Notes: generated by a model from the letters alone, not told the origin. 64,000 bases of DNA from Cryptomeria japonica (GCF_030272615.1 NC_081409.1:475162573-475226572); one strand, 5' to 3'; shown: positions 12,766-24,672, counted from the first letter of the stretch. Numbers and translations: made by a program.

Positions 12766-15700
12766 TTATGCCATATTTCCATCATCATCATCCTCTTCAC
12801 TTTTGCGAGCGTCATGAGCGGTTTTGAGTTCTTGAACAATGGATTGGCTCAGGAATTTCATCGCGTTGAGCTTCACCTTCACCACCTCTTTATTCCACCG
12901 ATGTTTCACCATCTTCTCGGAATGTTTCGGCAGTTGATCATTTTTCAATGAAAGTCATAGACTCAATCCTTGCCACCCTGGTTATATCTTCAGGCGTGAA
13001 GTTACCCTTGGCCCTGATCTTCTCCATGTTCATCTGAAAAGATCTGATTGCATCTTGTGTGCTTAACCCACAAATTCCCAACTGCCAGTCATGGTCAAGG
13101 TTAACCACCTTGTTATCATTTACTATGCTGCATTGGAGATCCTAGAGTTCGTAAATAGAGGTCTTTGCATCGGTGATCACAGAATTGAAGGTAAGCACTC
13201 ACCACATTATGGTTTTCTTCAGCACAAAAAGCTAGCATTCATCCGCCACCAGCTTGATTGAGTGTTCTATCAAAAACCTGGTAGCTCCATATTCTTCTAT
13301 TTTGGCAAAGAGAGGCAAGATATTCTGCCATTTGTTCTCCTCCTTCTCCCACGACACAAGCTAATTTTGAACCTTGGCAATAAGACCCTGTATTTCTTCA
13401 CATAGTCTTTAGGAGTCGGTAATGTACTTATCGTCGTCCTTGATTATCCCTTTAATCCATTTTTCCACAGCTTCAACAATACTCTTGGCCCATTGAACTT
13501 GGTTCATTAGCTTTTTATTTTTCAGCGAAGTCAGGTCGAAGTTCTCTATAGCATGAGATATTGGAAGTGCCCCAAGGCAACCAATACGATCGATGAATTG
13601 GGCTAGAACGTTTATGTGTCACTTAAGTTCTTTGTTTTCTCGCCCATCCTTTTCTGACCTAGTGAGCATTTTCTTTGTCGACACTTGGAAGAAGTGGTTA
13701 TCTATGTCTCTGCTCATGTTCCCCAACTCCACCTTTGTGATATCGAAATCATCAGGGCTAGCCTCTTTGTTTTCATGCTTGGGTTTATATGTGGCAATTT
13801 CAGCAACCCATTTTCTAGTTTCCTCATCATTATCCAGGCGAGCGGCAGTCTTGAACCTCTTCGGCTTTGGATTCTTCTTTGTGTATTTAACAACCATTTC
13901 CTGAATCGGAATAGTCATAGGAAGAAAACTCCTTTTCTTGTTCACCGAGGTGGTCAACCACTTAGGAGTTGCACTGGAATGAGTAGTTCCTTCGATCATC
14001 TTTGAAGGTGGCGTCATAGCCATAGTCACTGTATGAGAATCTAGGGTACTAGCAACTTCGCCATCCAAGTCTTCAATTTCAAATATCTGGGCATTGAGCA
14101 CGGTATCTTTCACCCCTGTATCCTTTGCCTGATCCATCTTTCTTTGAGCAGCACTTTGCGACCGGGTATGCCGAGGAGCATAAAAATCCAAATTTGAATT
14201 AGACCTATGTCTAAGCTGGGGCGACTTGTTATCCTTACCTGCACGAACAGGAATAGAAGCATTGTTAGAAAGACGTTTTGGTGAAGGTAGAGGATCCTTA
14301 TTACTTCTCGCAGAGTGAGACTTAATGCCTGACTTCATTGCTTTCTTATTGGCCACCCATGTCGTGGTCCTTTCCAGAACTCCTTTGGTCCTTAATTGTA
14401 TATCATCATTCTCTTCCTCATCCCAGTTAATTGGAGGCATTTCAGTTTCTGCATGAGCTAAGTACCCTGGTTCGAATAGTTTTAGATAATCCTCTTCGAG
14501 CCCCTTAGTATCCAACTTTATCTACAAAGAAACAACTTGTTCTAACACCAATCTCATGTTTCCCCTTTTGAATACTTCAAGCTCATCTGTACAATCTTCC
14601 CAGAAATATTCTAACTATGGCATGGGAAGATATGGCATGAGACCAAGACTTCGGGAAAATCCTTTGTTATCAAAACCTTTCCTTTCAGAATGAAGAGAAA
14701 AATTGAAATTCCAGAGGTCTGCTCCTATACTCAAAGCATCAGACATTGAACTGCAGGACAACACACCCAATTGTATGGGAAAATGACCTTCCCATTTGTC
14801 CCTAGGCTATGCCTTTTTTATTACAGAGGTTAGTTGCCTGCATACTTCCGCTAGAACAAAGCAATTTGAACACAAGTGAGGGAGCTTGAAGGGTTCCTCT
14901 TCAAAGCCGCCTACCTGTATGTAATAGAAGCATGGAAACTGGATACAAAAACTACCAAACCTCTTTATCAAAGTTTGTGCAACATCGAAGATTCTTTTAC
15001 CTTTCATATTCTTCAATTCATGACATAAATCACCCAGAAAAGCGTTGTGCACCCTTCTAAAATCCTGTAAAGCTTTATCCCTTTGCAGCATAGGATAGAA
15101 CTCATATACGGGAACATCCTCCTCAGTGAGCTGTTTTGGTATTCCAACCAACTCCTTAACACAAGCCAAACAATACAAGAGATATGAAGACATAAAGAAG
15201 TTCTGTTTGAACTGTTTAGCCAAACTCAATTGTTCTCTCATTGAATCAGCGATTAATTCAGCCCAATCCAAATACTGCTTTCCTTCTAAAACCAGCTACA
15301 CATAATAATAAATCCAGTCATTGAAGCTATAAGCTTCAGTGGATCCTCTGGCTCGGTGCAACAAAAGCATTACGTCATGAATGTGTAGCAACATGTGATT
15401 CTTATTAGGATTCTTGGGTAACCTGGAACCACCTCTTTGAGGAACCTTCAACCAGAATTTTGCTACATTGTTTTGGTGTCCGGCTCTATCTGCATTGAAC
15501 TCGATGATTGATTGAGCAGGAGAAAAGTTGGAGAACTGATAATCAGGTATTTTGAAGACTGAGGAAATTACTTCTCAATTTATGGTGAGAAGGGTTTCAC
15601 CATTGTCTCTCCTAATGGTTTTAGACACTGGGTCGTATCTAGCAATACATTCTCGAATCAACTCTGGGCAAGGAATGGCTGGGGGAAAAGCTGCGGCTTC

Positions 15701-15868
15701 TACGAGACCACTACTCAAAATCTCCACACCAAAGGACTTGTCAATTCCCTTTAACACCCTTTCTTTCAACACCTCAAGGTTTTCCCCTTTTAAATCAATA
15801 TCGCTAACTATGGGTTCAATGGATGCCAGGCTAAATACGTTCCCAAACAAATGCAGTGTGGACTTCAT
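12766..15868 (-). pseudogene. U1 long reading frame of unknown function, degraded
   Basis: A continuous minus-strand frame runs from a likely start at 15868 (MKSTLHLFG) to about 12950, then shifts frame and ends at 12766 with an acidic tail (EEDDDDGNMA). By hand I count 11 in-frame stops: seven TAG, three TGA and one TAA. The long open pieces are 15575-15868, 14807-15271 (154 aa), 13619-14515 (298 aa) and 12766-12948. The N-terminal third looks like a folded, leucine-rich helical domain (for example SYLLYCLACVKELVG). The middle is hydrophilic and basic, rich in Ser and Pro (KDPLPSPKRLSNNA, APRHTRSQSAAQ). The C-terminal third is Lys/Glu-rich and probably helical or coiled coil. There are no RT, protease, integrase, zinc-knuckle or DDE-transposase signatures. 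It may be a captured host gene or an uncharacterised element protein. Confidence 0.6.
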
Positions 15869-16369
15869 AATTTTAAATAATAAGCCTAAACTAGTTACAG
15901 AAAAAATTTCTGTAAGAGAGAAAATGCAAGCAAAAACCACTAAAGAGAACAAGGAAAAGACTCACCTTCACAGTTGAACAACCGGATGACGGCTAGCAGC
16001 AAACAAGAATCGTATCCAAGAAAAACAAAGACACAACAGTGAGGAACAAATGTGGAGTACTAACAATCCTTCATACCTTATTAGTGAAGGCAATGATATG
16101 GAGACATTGAATGCAATAATTCCAATTTTTAGTCTGAGTGTGTCGAGTTTGTGGATTAGACCTCGCACGCATGCATTGAATGCGTGGCGGTGTTTTTGAA
16201 GTAACCACCAGTTCCCGAAATGATTACTTACTTCGAAAAACCAAAGAATGATGTCACTTAAGACATGGTTCTGCCTCTTCATATTTGGCAATGAATGCAC
16301 TATTAAATCATTAAAACCCATGAGGCCCACCAACATCAAACACATATGAACATCCTGAACAGACTCCAT
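15869..16369 (-). other. U1 leader with a possible 5' UTR intron
   Basis: Upstream of the 15868 start on the minus strand, a good plant splice donor (AAG then GTGAGT) lies near 15965. Acceptor-like TTTAG sites follow within about 80 bases, just before the start codon. This is inference from consensus only. An open frame at 15968-16369 (133 aa, hydrophobic) overlaps it and has no recognisable family. Confidence 0.35.
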
Positions 16370-16760
16370 GGGTGTTCAAGTAGTTCAAGGTGTACGCCGC
16401 GCTCAAGGAGAATTTTGCCGAAACAAATAATACCAAGTTGCTGACCACTTGTGCTATATTGAACATGTTGAACATATTTGAACCTCTTGAACTTAGTTCA
16501 ATGAGTTCAACACCCGACGAATAATAAAGTGACATATCATCAAACAAGGAACTTTTTGTTTAAGAGAGCCGCTACAAGACACTTAGAGAAATCATTAGTG
16601 TGAAAAACCTCCCTGAACACCTTGGAACCTATGGAACCTAAATGAACCTGTTGAACCTGGTTCAAAATGCTTCAACGTGTTCATGGAGTTCAATGAATTA
16701 TCTAAACTTGACCTTTATGATTGGAAAAAAATATTTACAAACATATTAAGGACTTGAACC
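16370..16760. repeat. U1 sub-terminal cluster of TTGAAC/GTTCAA motifs
   Basis: I count six GTTCAA and six TTGAAC in this stretch. Two form perfect 7+1+7 palindromes: TTGAACTTAGTTCAA (16487-16501) and TTGAACCTGGTTCAA (16651-16665). Clustered short motifs in both orientations near an end are typical of transposase-binding regions in plant DNA transposons. That function is inferred here. Confidence 0.75.
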
Positions 16761-16927
16761 GAGGTATCACTTGAAGGATTAGGACTTCCAACTGAAAATA
16801 TTAAAGGATGACTCACTCTTATCATGAGGAATAAAAGACGCATTAACAATAGTCTAGATAAGTCTATCAAGAATAATATAAAAGTCAACTCTAGTCAAAA
16901 TAAGTCAAATCAAGGGTGGACACTACA

Positions 16928-16941
16928 TCCTCCCCCCCTTT
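16928..16941 (-). other. E1 polypurine tract
   Basis: The minus strand reads AAAGGGGGGGAGGA directly before the 3' LTR start (TGTAGTGTCC at 16927). This is the priming site for plus-strand DNA synthesis. Confidence 0.9.
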
Positions 16942-16944
16942 GCC

Positions 16945-18265
16945 TAGGCTTACTCCTGGAATCCTGAGAACAAATAATGGTATAGCTCTCTCATCCGAGT
17001 TGCATCCTCCCATGTATCTGAAGAATCATCAATCAGATCCCACTAGACCCTTACCTGCTCTACGCTCTGACCTCTGAGGGACATCTTTGTGTGCTAAAGA
17101 ATACGCATGAGCTCCATAGAAAGCTGCCCATCCTCGACCTGTAAAGTAGTCCAATCCAACACATGCAAAATATCAGGATGATATAACCTCAAAACTGAAA
17201 CATGAAATACATCATGGATGCGGGACAAGCTAGGCAACAAGGCAAGGTGATAAGCCATAGGACCAATCCACTCCAAAATCTTGAAAGGTACAACAAATCA
17301 AGGCACCAACTTAGAGCCTTTTTCATAACGGATCGGACTCTTTCGCGGGCGAACTCTTAGAAATACCTTGTCACCAATAGAAAACTTCCTATCCACTCGA
17401 TGAGAATTCACACATTTCTTCTGTCTATCTTGTGCAGCCATAAAATGCTCTCTAATGTGAGCCACCTGCTCCTCCATATCCTGCAACATCTTTGATCCAA
17501 TACACACTCTATCCTCTAAATGGTCCCAACTCAAGGGCATGCAACATGGTCTACCATATAATGCTTGATAAGGAGACATACCATTAGAGCCATGGTAACC
17601 ATTATTGTACGCAAAATCAACCAAATAGAGATAATCCTCCCAATGAGACTGCTGATCCATCATGTACATCCTCAACATATCCTGCAAAACCTGATTTACC
17701 TTCTCTATCTGTCCATCTGTCTTGGGGTGATAAGCTGAAATAAAGTTCAACTACGTGCCCAAATAATGTTGAAGAGCTATCCAAAATGATGATGTGGATA
17801 CTAGATCATTGTCTAATATGATCCATCGAGGAATACCAGACAACCTCATAACTCCCTCCAAGAAAACCCAAGCTACTGTCGCTGTTGTATATGAAGACAT
17901 GATCAGAGAAAAGTGTGCTACTTTGGTTTGCCTATCTACAGTGACCATAATAGTATCACGACAGTGTGAAGCCATGGGAAATCCCACTATAAAATCCATA
18001 GATATAATATCCCATTTCCATCTTGGAACCAAATATGACTGTAATAATCTTGTGGGATATTGATGCTCTGCCTTCACTTGCTGACACTCTAGGCAACATG
18101 CCACAAAATCTGCAATATCTCTCCTCATACCAGACCAATGATATATCTATCTCAAATTCCTGTGTATCTTCTTGACACCTGGATGTGCTGAGTAAGGTGC
18201 ACGATGTGCCTCCGACATGATCAAATCTTGAAGACCATCTGATGGTGGAACATAAATACATCCCA
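16945..18265 (-). pseudogene. E1 integrase with chromovirus-type tail, broken
   Basis: This is the retroviral-type integrase that would insert E1 DNA into chromatin. The zinc-binding H2C2 part begins near 18218 (CVAEAHRAP-like context, then CCLECQQVKAE near 18090). The catalytic core shows the first Asp in SMDFIVGFP, the second in ILDNDLVS and the Glu in KTDGQIEKVNQ (17720-17700). The usual SDRD context of the second Asp is altered. The downstream part carries the VGDKVFLRV-like motif (SIGDKVFLRVRPRKSP) and the VFHVSVLRLYHPD stretch at 17200, which in Tekay/Del elements leads into a chromodomain. A short remnant with WEDATRMRE-like sequence follows near 17010. Stops lie at the frame ends around 17751, 17298 and 18129. 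The pieces 17094-18128 share one frame with the RNase H region upstream. Confidence 0.9.
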
Positions 18266-18368
18266 AATGCCTAAGAAGTCCATCTGATTCTACTGAGTAA
18301 CCTACATATCTACCCTCAAGAGCTCTACCTATGGCAACCTCTACAATAATCTCCTAATACCATACATA

Positions 18369-19720
18369 TTAAGGAAGGGCACTAAGAATACAGCTCCTCA
18401 AATTCACACTAAGAGACATTGTTGAAATCTCATGCCTCTTGCGACTCAATGCATCTGCTACCATATTCTCCTTACCCTCAATGTATCTCACCTCAAAGTC
18501 ATACTCACACAAGAACTCCATCCAATGCCTCTGCCTAGCATTCAGATTTGGATGCGTGAAGATATACTGCAAATTACAATGATCACTATGCAACTCAAAT
18601 CTATGTCCAAGAAGGAAGTGCCTCCATCTAACCAAAGCATGAACCACCACTACTAACTCAATAAAATGGGTGGGATAATTCTTCTCATGATGCTTAATTT
18701 TCCGTGACTCATATGCTATCACATGACCATCCTACATCAACACTGCTCCTAGACCCTCCAAAGAAGCATCTGTACACACCACAAAATTTCCCAAAGGATC
18801 TGGCACTGCTAAAATAGGTGCACTGGTCAAATGCTCCTTAAGGATTAGAGATGCTATCTCACACTGCTCTGTCCAAACAAAATTATTTCCTTTTCTCTGA
18901 AGAGAAGTGATAGAATGAGATTTATTGGAGAAATCCTGAACATATATGCGATAATATCCTACTAAACCCATGAAACTACACACCTCTCCCACATTAGTGG
19001 CTACTGGCCAATCGACAATCGCCTGAATCTTTGAGGGATCAACTATGGTACCCTCTCCAGAAATCACATGCCCAAGATATCTCACCTCTATCTAGAAGAA
19101 CTCACACTTCACCAAATTGGCGTATAGCTGATTCTCTCTAAGACACTAAAAAACCTACCTCACATGATCCTCATGCTCCTCAACTGATCTCGAATAAATC
19201 AAAATATCATCTGGAAATACTAATACAAATCTATCCAAATAGAACCTGAATACACATTCATCAATCTCATGAAAACCGAAGGTGCATTCGTGAGACCAAA
19301 AGGTACCACTGTGAACTCATAATGACCATATATAGTGCAAAAAGTTGTGCGATAAATGTTCACCTCCTGAATCCTCAACTAGTGATACCCAGACTTAAGA
19401 TCAATCTTAGAGAAGACCTTGGCATCCTTAATTTGGTCAAACAAATCATCTATCTGAGGCAAGGGATATTGGTTCTTCACCGTCACCTTATTAAGCTGCC
19501 TGTAATCAATACATAATTGAAGAGATTCGTCATTCTTCTTCACAAATAGCATAGGTGCACCCCAAGGGGACACACTAGGATGAATAAACCCCTTTGCCAA
19601 AAAATCCTCCAACTAAACCCTCAACTCATTTAACTCCTGTGTGGTCATCTGATAGGGAGCTTTAGAAATAGGCTCAGCTCTTGGCACCAAATCAATCCTA
19701 AAGTCTATATCTCACTGAGG
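18369..19720 (-). pseudogene. E1 reverse transcriptase and RNase H, broken
   Basis: These enzymes copy the element RNA into DNA and degrade the template. The RT begins near 19690. It shows [19 protein letters not shown], the [20 protein letters not shown] block and the [11 protein letters not shown] block (19379-19612). The catalytic YxDD position reads FPDDILIYS near 19200, so the aromatic residue is changed. RT thumb sequence follows (MRYLGHVISGEG, FMGLVGYYR) at 18732-19085. RNase H has CTDASLEGLGAVL, then AYESRKIKHHEKNYPTH and ADALSRK (18369-18722). At least one frameshift lies between 19379 and 19085, and stops occur throughout. All core motifs are the usual Ty3/gypsy ones in the usual order. 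Confidence 0.95.
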
Positions 19721-19829
19721 GGGCATACCTAGAATCTCACTAGGAAAAACATCTGCAAACTCCTGAAGAATGGGATGCTATTGCAATAAATCCTCTGAGC
19801 TAACTCCCTCATCCACATCCTTCAATCTA

Positions 19830-20330
19830 ACTGCAAATAACTAGCAACCCTTATGTGCACACCTCTTCATCTGCATAGTGGAAATCATACGAAGAGAGAT
19901 ATGTCTCTGAATACCTACAATCTCCACACTCTTCCCACTATCATCCATCCACTGCACTCTCTTACCTCTACAATCTATCTGCACTTGGTGAGATCCAAGC
20001 CAATCCATACCAAGAACCACATCATAAGATCCCAAAAACATAACACAAAGATCCACAGAAGTATGGCAATCTCCTAAAAAATAAAGGACAACTAAGCACA
20101 AGGGAATCCACTACCACTTTGGACCCTGTAGCTAACTCTACCTTCCACCTATCATGTTTCTTTGCCATAGCAAGATTGCATCACTCTACTAGAAAAGGAG
20201 AAATAAAAGAGTCTGACACTCTAGAATCAAATAATACTGAACAAGAGATACCACCTATCACACCTGATGTCTCTACAATGGTGGCCTGATGCTCAGCCTG
20301 ACGATTATCAACCGTCGCAAAAACATGATG
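19830..20330 (-). pseudogene. E1 aspartic protease, broken
   Basis: This is the retropepsin-type protease that would cut the E1 polyprotein. The active-site region reads LFDSRVSDSFIS near 20215-20250, where the family has DSGAS, so the key Gly is replaced by Arg. The C-terminal half is clear at 19841-20101: YDVVLGMDWLGSHQVQIDC followed by GKRVQW. A frameshift separates the two parts. The frame of 19841-20101 continues into the RT piece at 19379-19612. Confidence 0.85.
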
Positions 20331-20369
20331 ATACTTGCCTGCATCTCCAACTGTAGGCTCAGAAGTAGT

Positions 20370-21566
20370 TGGCTTCTACTTCTCTGACATCTGAGAAGTA
20401 CGTTGAGGACAATGAAAGGCAATGTGACATAGCTATCCACATGCAAAGAAATCCCTCCTGATAAACACTCTGCTACTTGGTGCTATACTTGACTACTGAA
20501 CACTGCCTCTACTAGAAGCTAGCTGAAAACTCCACGCTGGCACTCCTATCACACTGACAACTGTGACTCCTATCAACCTAAAATCTGGCACCTCATGCAA
20601 ATCTCTACCCCTAAGAAAACCTCTTCTTAAACCACTAACCACCACAGAAAGAAGAAGGATGGCTCCTAACATATCCTGAAGACTATTGCTATGGTCCTCT
20701 CACCATAGATCCTATCATAGGTGCACTAATTGTCTTCCCTCTAGTCGTTCCTCTTGATGCTAAAGAAAGATTCTCCTCTGCTAGCCTTGCCTTCTCCACA
20801 ACTGCCTCGAAGGTCTTAGGTCCGTGCATCTGAACCTCTCCACTAATACGATCACTAAGACCTCTCACAAAGTGTTGAATCAACATCGGCTCATCATCTG
20901 CATATCCAACATACTATCTAAGCTCAAAGAATCTACACTCATACTACTCCACAACCATCCTCTACTGTCTCAAATCAGGGAACTCATCAGCCTTCCTCTG
21001 CCTCCAATAATCTGAAAGAAATCTAGCATGAAACCGCTCCAAGAATCACTCCTAAGATATCGTCACTATGTCCAAATGCAGCTTCTATTCCTCCATGGGC
21101 CACCATGTCAGCGCAAAATTGTGAAGGTGCAAAATTGCATATCTCGCCTTGGTGTTACTGCTACACTGATGCATAGCAAAACACCTACATAAGTCCAATA
21201 ACCATGTCTCTACCTCCATTGCACTTCCTAGGCCATCAAAAGTAGGAGGGTGATCCTCTTCAGATCTCTGATGTGACTAGCTATAAGTGCCTCTTGATCC
21301 ACCTAAATTCTCATCCTAGGAGAATGCGAGTGCTCTCTCTCCCAATACTCTGAATGACAAGATCCCTCCTACTAGTTCTCCTCATGTCTCGGTCCTAGGC
21401 GACCAAGAAGCTCCTGAAGCACATTCACTAACTGTGGAATCGGATAATCTCTAGGGTGCTCTTGCTCCTGTTCCTCATGGTGTGACTCTTCATAAACTTG
21501 AGGATGAGGGTTCCTATGAGTACCCATGCGATCGACACGACAATGATCTCTACCCCTAACAGACAT
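20370..21566 (-). pseudogene. E1 gag, broken
   Basis: Gag forms the particle that packages the element RNA. The frame opens at 21566 (MSVRGRDHCRVDR), stops after 64 codons at 21372, and resumes in other frames. The capsid C-terminal part is readable at 20689-20886 (MLIQHFVRGLSDRISGEVQ). A zinc knuckle lies near 20412-20465 with the pattern of ACG, His and Cys retained, but its first Cys reads Phe and an in-frame stop replaces one residue. The start follows the PBS by about 160 bases, as expected. Confidence 0.85.
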
Positions 21567-21724
21567 CTTATCTAAGAAAAATGCAAAGGAGACTATAAGC
21601 TAAACATCTAAAGGTACTATAACAAGAAAATAAATAGCAAGGATAAAATCGTTGGGCTACCCCATGCCAAATGCTAAAATGCATAATGGGATCAATCAAA
21701 ACTAGAGTACCCAGTGTTGAACAT

Positions 21725-21738
21725 GGGCTCTGATACCA
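21725..21738 (-). other. E1 primer-binding site (initiator Met tRNA type)
   Basis: The minus strand reads TGGTATCAGAGCCC, three bases after the 5' LTR end (TATTACA at 21742). TGGTATCAGAGC is the common plant PBS complementary to the 3' end of initiator methionine tRNA. Confidence 0.95.
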
Positions 21739-24372
21739 AGTTGTAATACCCGCCAAAATACCCTAAAGAAAATAAACAAGAATATGCAAACAGAGATTAA
21801 TTTTTTTTTCTTAATTAACATCTAATAACAACTAATGCAACACATAACATCTCCATCTATATACATTCATTAATCAATTAACCAATATGAACATACATCA
21901 TTGCTCATTTCATCAAGTAATGCAAGAGGAAATACTCAACATCATTAACCTTTCCCTAGGGTACTTCAACATAATTACTTAATTCAGTACCACAATAACA
22001 TACTACACACATGATAGGTATATTTCATCTTTATTAATGCACCATATTCTAATTTCCCTACCATGACTAGACATGCAACCTACAACATTACTTATTCCTC
22101 ATGATATGCATAATTTCCTTTCTACCAATGCATCTATATGAATCATTCATCTTTACTAGATCCAATTAACACCTTCTAACATATTCATCTATTAACCTAC
22201 GATTATTCCTCTTTCAATATTATCTGACATTCTAACTTTCCTCTAAACATTCCATGAGATATAACAACTACACCATAATGCAAATCCATTCTATTACAAC
22301 CATAATCCTTTTATATCCATGATTCAAAAGATCACATCTCTACAATAGTACAATTACAATTGTGTCTTAATTCTAATTCCAACTACAATTCATCTTACAA
22401 ATACGAGTACATTAAATACATCATGAGCATACTTCTTTCTACTACAATAATCCATCTACTATATACAAGATTATTACATGTCATGCATTCCATCTTATTC
22501 ATTACATAAATGTGCTATAAGGTACATCCATAGTCCATCATGAAGAAGAATCCACATCCACGCAAGAAGAATCCAAGAGAACATCCCAATGGCAAAAAGC
22601 ACCAACCTCCCGACCATGTGGAACCAAACGAACCACCCCCCGTGCTAGGAGATGACACAAGGTCCCAACACATACTCTAAACCTAAGCTGGCACCTATAA
22701 CCAAGGAGACTAATCACACAAGGACTCTCAAGCAAGAACTCACACAATACAACAAGAATGAACTCCCAAAGGCATAAAACTCATTAAGACATCAATGCAT
22801 CCGATAAGCATAATCATAAATCATAAAGGGGAAACACATGTAGGAGTGGAGTGTCATCACATGCCATCCTCAAGAGATAATAACATAATAATACAAGGCA
22901 TGAGCCTAATACACATGTGGAGCCATCTCAACCTATGAGAGACAAAGGGGGATTAGCTTACCATCTTCATGACCTTCTCATGTTTATCCTAAAACATCCT
23001 CCCTAGGACTAAGTCATGAGGCACAAATCAATTTATCATCTTATTAATTAATCTAACTACCCAGCCCATCAATTATTAGGTTATCACTTATTTACAATCA
23101 TGGAAAACTCAAATGTGCCCTGGTGGCCTAGACTTCATGCATCCTTACAAGGAACCTCATGCAATCCTATCTCTCGTAACTTCGTTCATCACAAGGAAGC
23201 CCACTCTTCCTAACATGGCCCAACAATAAATCACAAGAGGCTCTACCAACATAATTACATGAAAATAATACTCAATGTAGCCAAAAACTTCCACACATAC
23301 TCTCACAAAATATGCAAGGCTAGAACAACATCAATATAGCAAAATGAGCCTCTTGGCTAGAAATAAACAAAGGCATATCAAGCCATCAAATGCTGCCATC
23401 AAAATAAAAGATAACATCACATCAAGGCCTACCCACTTGCTAGTCCAAAACAACATAATAATCATCTCAAACATCCATGGCCTATCCATAATGGTGTAGA
23501 GAAGTAAAATACATAAACCATAAAAATACATCAAAACTAATCAAACTCAAAACTGTAAAATATTAATAGACCTCAAATAAAGCCTCTGGTACAAAAATCA
23601 ATTCGGTAAAATGCCTCAAAAATGACCAAAATTGAGAAAACATAGAACACGAACAGTTTAGCACTTTTGTCCCATAGAACAACACTTTAGTAAAAAAGAA
23701 CATCGCTTTCATTCCGTAGAATAGTTCTTTCATTTCTAGAATCGCGAATGCGTATCCTGAGACAATGCATTTATACCCTGATTCACGCTTATGCCTTTTG
23801 AAACAATGCTTATACTATGAAGAGAAGTGCAAATACAAAACATAACAACTCTTTTACACATTAAAACAATGCTTTTATAGAAATAACACATTTATAGAAA
23901 ACTTGCAGAAAACTCAGAAAACTTATGAGTAAGATAATAAAATCCAGATTTAACCAAAGGGCTCAAAAAATACATGAATAGTGGCACCCAGAAACAAGGA
24001 ATACATAGATATAAATAAAATAAATCAACTCGGACTATAAACCAAGATTCAATCAAATGTCTTCACAGAACAATACATACAGAACCACTGCCAAAACTCT
24101 CAGAGAATCCAATGAAGACAAACCCAAACAATCACAAACTGAAAGACTCACAAGGGGAAAAACCATTCAACTCCCATACAAACAAAGATTTATCATCTAG
24201 AGATTTCCACAAGAAATTCATAGAGCCATAGAGTCGAGAAATGACATACACAAGAAAAACCAAATATATATATCTCCAACAACTATATAAAAAACCCAAA
24301 TAATATAAGGTTTCCTCCCCAAGTATTAATCTTCAACAATAATAAAACTATAGAATAACATAATACTTCATC

Positions 24373-24672
24373 TCAAACCCAAAACATTTGCACACACAAT
24401 GCATACATAGAGAAGCCATTAAAACTAAAATGCAAAAGTAAAAGATCTCCAACCTGCAACCCAAAGTAATGGAATGAAGCTGAAGGAGAGCTTCCACAAG
24501 GCCAAACCAAAATCCAACCAAACTCCAGCCAAAACCAAGAGTGAAGAAATCCAAAACTAAGGAAGAAAGCTTGCTGGAGAAATTTCCAAAGAATAGCCAA
24601 CCCAAAAAACCTCATGGGAATGAAAATAAAAAGCAATAATAATCCAAAAACCCTAGCCTCAATCTCGGCCAA
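24373..24672 (-). CDS. Small hydrophobic open frame inside E1 5' LTR (99 aa)
   Basis: It is the counterpart of the frame at 10342-10641, begins with the same MAEIEARVFGLL, is the same length and has no stops. In a 5' LTR it would be near the front of the E1 transcript if transcription starts upstream in U3. No family is recognised, and the coding claim is weak. Confidence 0.3.
   Translation of the reverse strand: MAEIEARVFGLLLLFIFIPMRFFGLAILWKFLQQAFFLSFGFLHSWFWLEFGWILVWPCGSSPSASFHYFGLQVGDLLLLHFSFNGFSMYALCVQMFWV

Larger units (their letters stand above)
11859..16848 (-). mobile_element. U1: unclassified 5-kb inserted element with a long unknown frame
   Basis: It is flanked by ATAGT at 11854-11858 and 16849-16853. 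The other E1 LTR shows the empty site near 25757-25768, there reading ATATT. The left end reads TGTTAGTG and the right end, reverse-complemented, TGTTAATG, an 8-bp imperfect inverted terminal pair. I compared roughly 800 bp at each end and found no direct repeat, so no LTR pair is visible. No PBS, PPT, RT, integrase or known transposase motif was seen. Inside are one degraded minus-strand frame of about 1,040 codons and, near the right end, a cluster of TTGAAC/GTTCAA motifs. A 5-bp TSD with TG...CA ends suits retroviral-type integrase; the inverted ends and sub-terminal motifs would suit a DNA transposon. Confidence 0.8.
1664..16927 (-). repeat. E1 3' LTR, split by insertions S1 and U1
   Basis: Plus-strand edges are TGTAATGCCC at 1664 and GGACACTACA at 16927. 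LTR sequence is 1664-2858, 8904-11858 and 16849-16927, about 4.2 kb in all. It aligns with the mate LTR at 21742-29493. The left LTR has about 100 bp near 11040-11140 that the right one lacks. The stretch 8904-11858 is AT-rich and non-coding apart from the small frame at 10342-10641. Confidence 0.9.

Noticed and set aside
11859-16848. U1 as an ordinary LTR retrotransposon
   Set aside because: I looked for terminal direct repeats, a PBS next to either end and a PPT, and found none. Kept as unclassified.
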